This document shows, piece by piece, positions 63,085-64,000 of a stretch of 64,000 bases of DNA; positions within the stretch are counted from its first letter, which is position 1, and every line of letters starts with the position of its first letter. The notes under the pieces are model-generated. The model searched no databases. It saw nothing but the letters and a program-made list of their open reading frames with translations, and was not told where the DNA came from. The stretch covers positions 186,001 through 250,000 of the forward strand of contig NZ_JAATJJ010000002.1 of NCBI RefSeq assembly GCF_011927795.1, read 5' to 3'. The stretch is from Saonia flava (lineage in GTDB: Bacteria; Bacteroidota; Bacteroidia; Flavobacteriales; Flavobacteriaceae). Both the position numbers and the translations under genes were made by a program.

Positions 63085-64000
63085 CTAATCCTCGTTCGGA
63101 TGGTTTAAACGATCCATGATCACAGCAAATAATATGACGAATCCTTTGATGATTTGTTGCCAAAAGGGGGATACGTTCAACAAAACCAAACCACTATTCA
63201 AAACCCCAATGATCAAAGCCCCTTGCACGGTGCCCATAATGGAACCCCTGCCTCCCGATAATGAAGTGCCCCCAATGACAACAGCTGCAATAGAATCCAG
63301 TTCGTAACTCATACCTGCATTGGGTTGGGCCGAATCTAATCGAGAAATGAGAATAATACCGCCTACAGCGGACAAAATGCCAGCAATGGCGTACACCCAG
63401 ACTTTTACCTTATTAATATTGATGCCCGATAAACGCGCGGCACTCTCATTACCGCCAACGGCATAAATGTGCCTGCCGAAGACCGTTTTCTTAGTGATTA
63501 CAATGGCAATGGCAACTACCATGGCCATAATCCAAACCGGCATGGGAATGCCCAAGAACCACCCCGTTCCTATAAATGCAAAAGTGTCTCCGAAACCAGT
63601 TATGGGAAAACCCCCTGTCCATAACATTGTGGCCCCCCTGGCAATGGTCAACATCGCCAGTGTGGCTACAAAAGGGGGAACTTTGAATCTTGTAATCATC
63701 CACCCATTAAAGGTTCCAAGCCCACCCCCAACCATTAACCCGGCGAAAATGGCTCCGAAAACAGTAAACTCCAATAAGATGTTCATCGATGGAATCGCTA
63801 TTCCGTTTTTTAGTAAACCCGCTGTAATGGCTCCTGCAAAAGCAAGCATAGATCCTACAGAAAGGTCGATGCCTTTGGTAAGGATTACCAAGGTCATCCC
63901 TACCGAAATACAGACATTGATTGAAATCTGTCGCATAATATTCCATCCGTTCTCGGGTGTCAGAAATTTATCGGAAAGTATAGTCAATACAATACATAAA
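63085..64000 (-). CDS. Sugar ABC transporter permease, RbsC-type (N-terminus beyond window)
   Basis: The frame is open to the right edge, giving about 305 residues of a protein usually near 320-340. Ten or so hydrophobic segments and the RbsC/XylH signatures are present: DLSVGSMLAFAGAITAG, VPPFVATLAMLTIARGATM, GGNESAARLSGININKVKV and SIAAVVIGGTSLSGGRGSIMGT. It forms the membrane channel of a ribose/xylose-type importer; ATPase and binding protein genes should lie to the right. Its stop codon is 28 bp before the kinase ATG. Confidence 0.92.
   Translation of the reverse strand, partial: LCIVLTILSDKFLTPENGWNIMRQISINVCISVGMTLVILTKGIDLSVGSMLAFAGAITAGLLKNGIAIPSMNILLEFTVFGAIFAGLMVGGGLGTFNGWMITRFKVPPFVATLAMLTIARGATMLWTGGFPITGFGDTFAFIGTGWFLGIPMPVWIMAMVVAIAIVITKKTVFGRHIYAVGGNESAARLSGININKVKVWVYAIAGILSAVGGIILISRLDSAQPNAGMSYELDSIAAVVIGGTSLSGGRGSIMGTVQGALIIGVLNSGLVLLNVSPFWQQIIKGFVILFAVIMDRLNHPNED

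Overview
The window looks like the chromosome of a marine-type member of the Flavobacteriaceae (Bacteroidota). The DNA is AT-rich, promoters carry the Bacteroidota -7 element TAnnTTTG, and the gene families (GntP/IlvD sugar-acid genes, GMC oxidoreductase with gluconate-2-dehydrogenase subunit 3, PVC-type haem protein, tandem double-domain universal stress proteins, CBS/M50 protease) are typical of that family. No rRNA, tRNA, CRISPR array or transposase was recognised. Genus cannot be assigned from the sequence alone.

Layout. 1-1784: 5' part of a catalase-peroxidase (katG), cut by the left edge. 2186 to about 5235: three short gene cassettes in one orientation, each starting with a 10-12 bp sequence that is repeated inverted just after its last gene and followed by a 130-200 bp hairpin-rich spacer. 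This is the organisation of integron cassettes without an integrase; the cargo is a DUF1772 protein, a proteasome-like Ntn hydrolase, and a Crp-family regulator with a DUF1330 protein. 5253-7812: sterol-desaturase-like hydroxylase and a sulfite-oxidase-type molybdoenzyme with its cytochrome c. 7993-9681: ABC1/UbiB kinase. 9726-21588: a sugar/sugar-acid oxidation block (SDR, TIM-barrel isomerase, IlvD/Edd dehydratase, GntP permease, PVC-type haem lipoprotein, GMC oxidoreductase with its small subunit, di-haem peroxidase-like protein).

21743-60006: a large stress/dormancy island. It holds cardiolipin synthase, a D-lactate-dehydrogenase-like enzyme, eight universal stress proteins, thioredoxin, a short ribosome hibernation factor, CbpA/CbpM chaperones, a beta-CASP nuclease, an ATP-cone/Mrr nuclease, an eRF1-like protein, an M50-CBS protease with an ABC exporter, and a glutamate-cysteine-ligase/aspartoacylase operon. 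At its centre is a two-component system: a soluble PAS histidine kinase and a response regulator whose output is a complete Crp domain with HTH.

The main result is that 17 copies of the palindrome TGAYNNNNRTCA sit in the upstream regions of this island (plus one before the ABC1 kinase). At almost every one, a TAnnTTTG-like -7 box begins 29.5 bp from the centre of the dyad. That is the geometry of class II Crp/FNR activation (dyad centred near -41.5), here fitted to the Bacteroidota promoter. Four sites lie between divergent genes, and three of these have usable boxes on both sides. The simplest reading is one regulon, probably run by the kinase/REC-Crp pair at 37618-39902, that joins fermentation, ribosome hibernation, membrane remodelling and stress-protein synthesis.

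60695-64000: an AraC-family regulator, an FGGY sugar kinase and a sugar ABC permease cut by the right edge, probably a separate sugar-utilisation locus.
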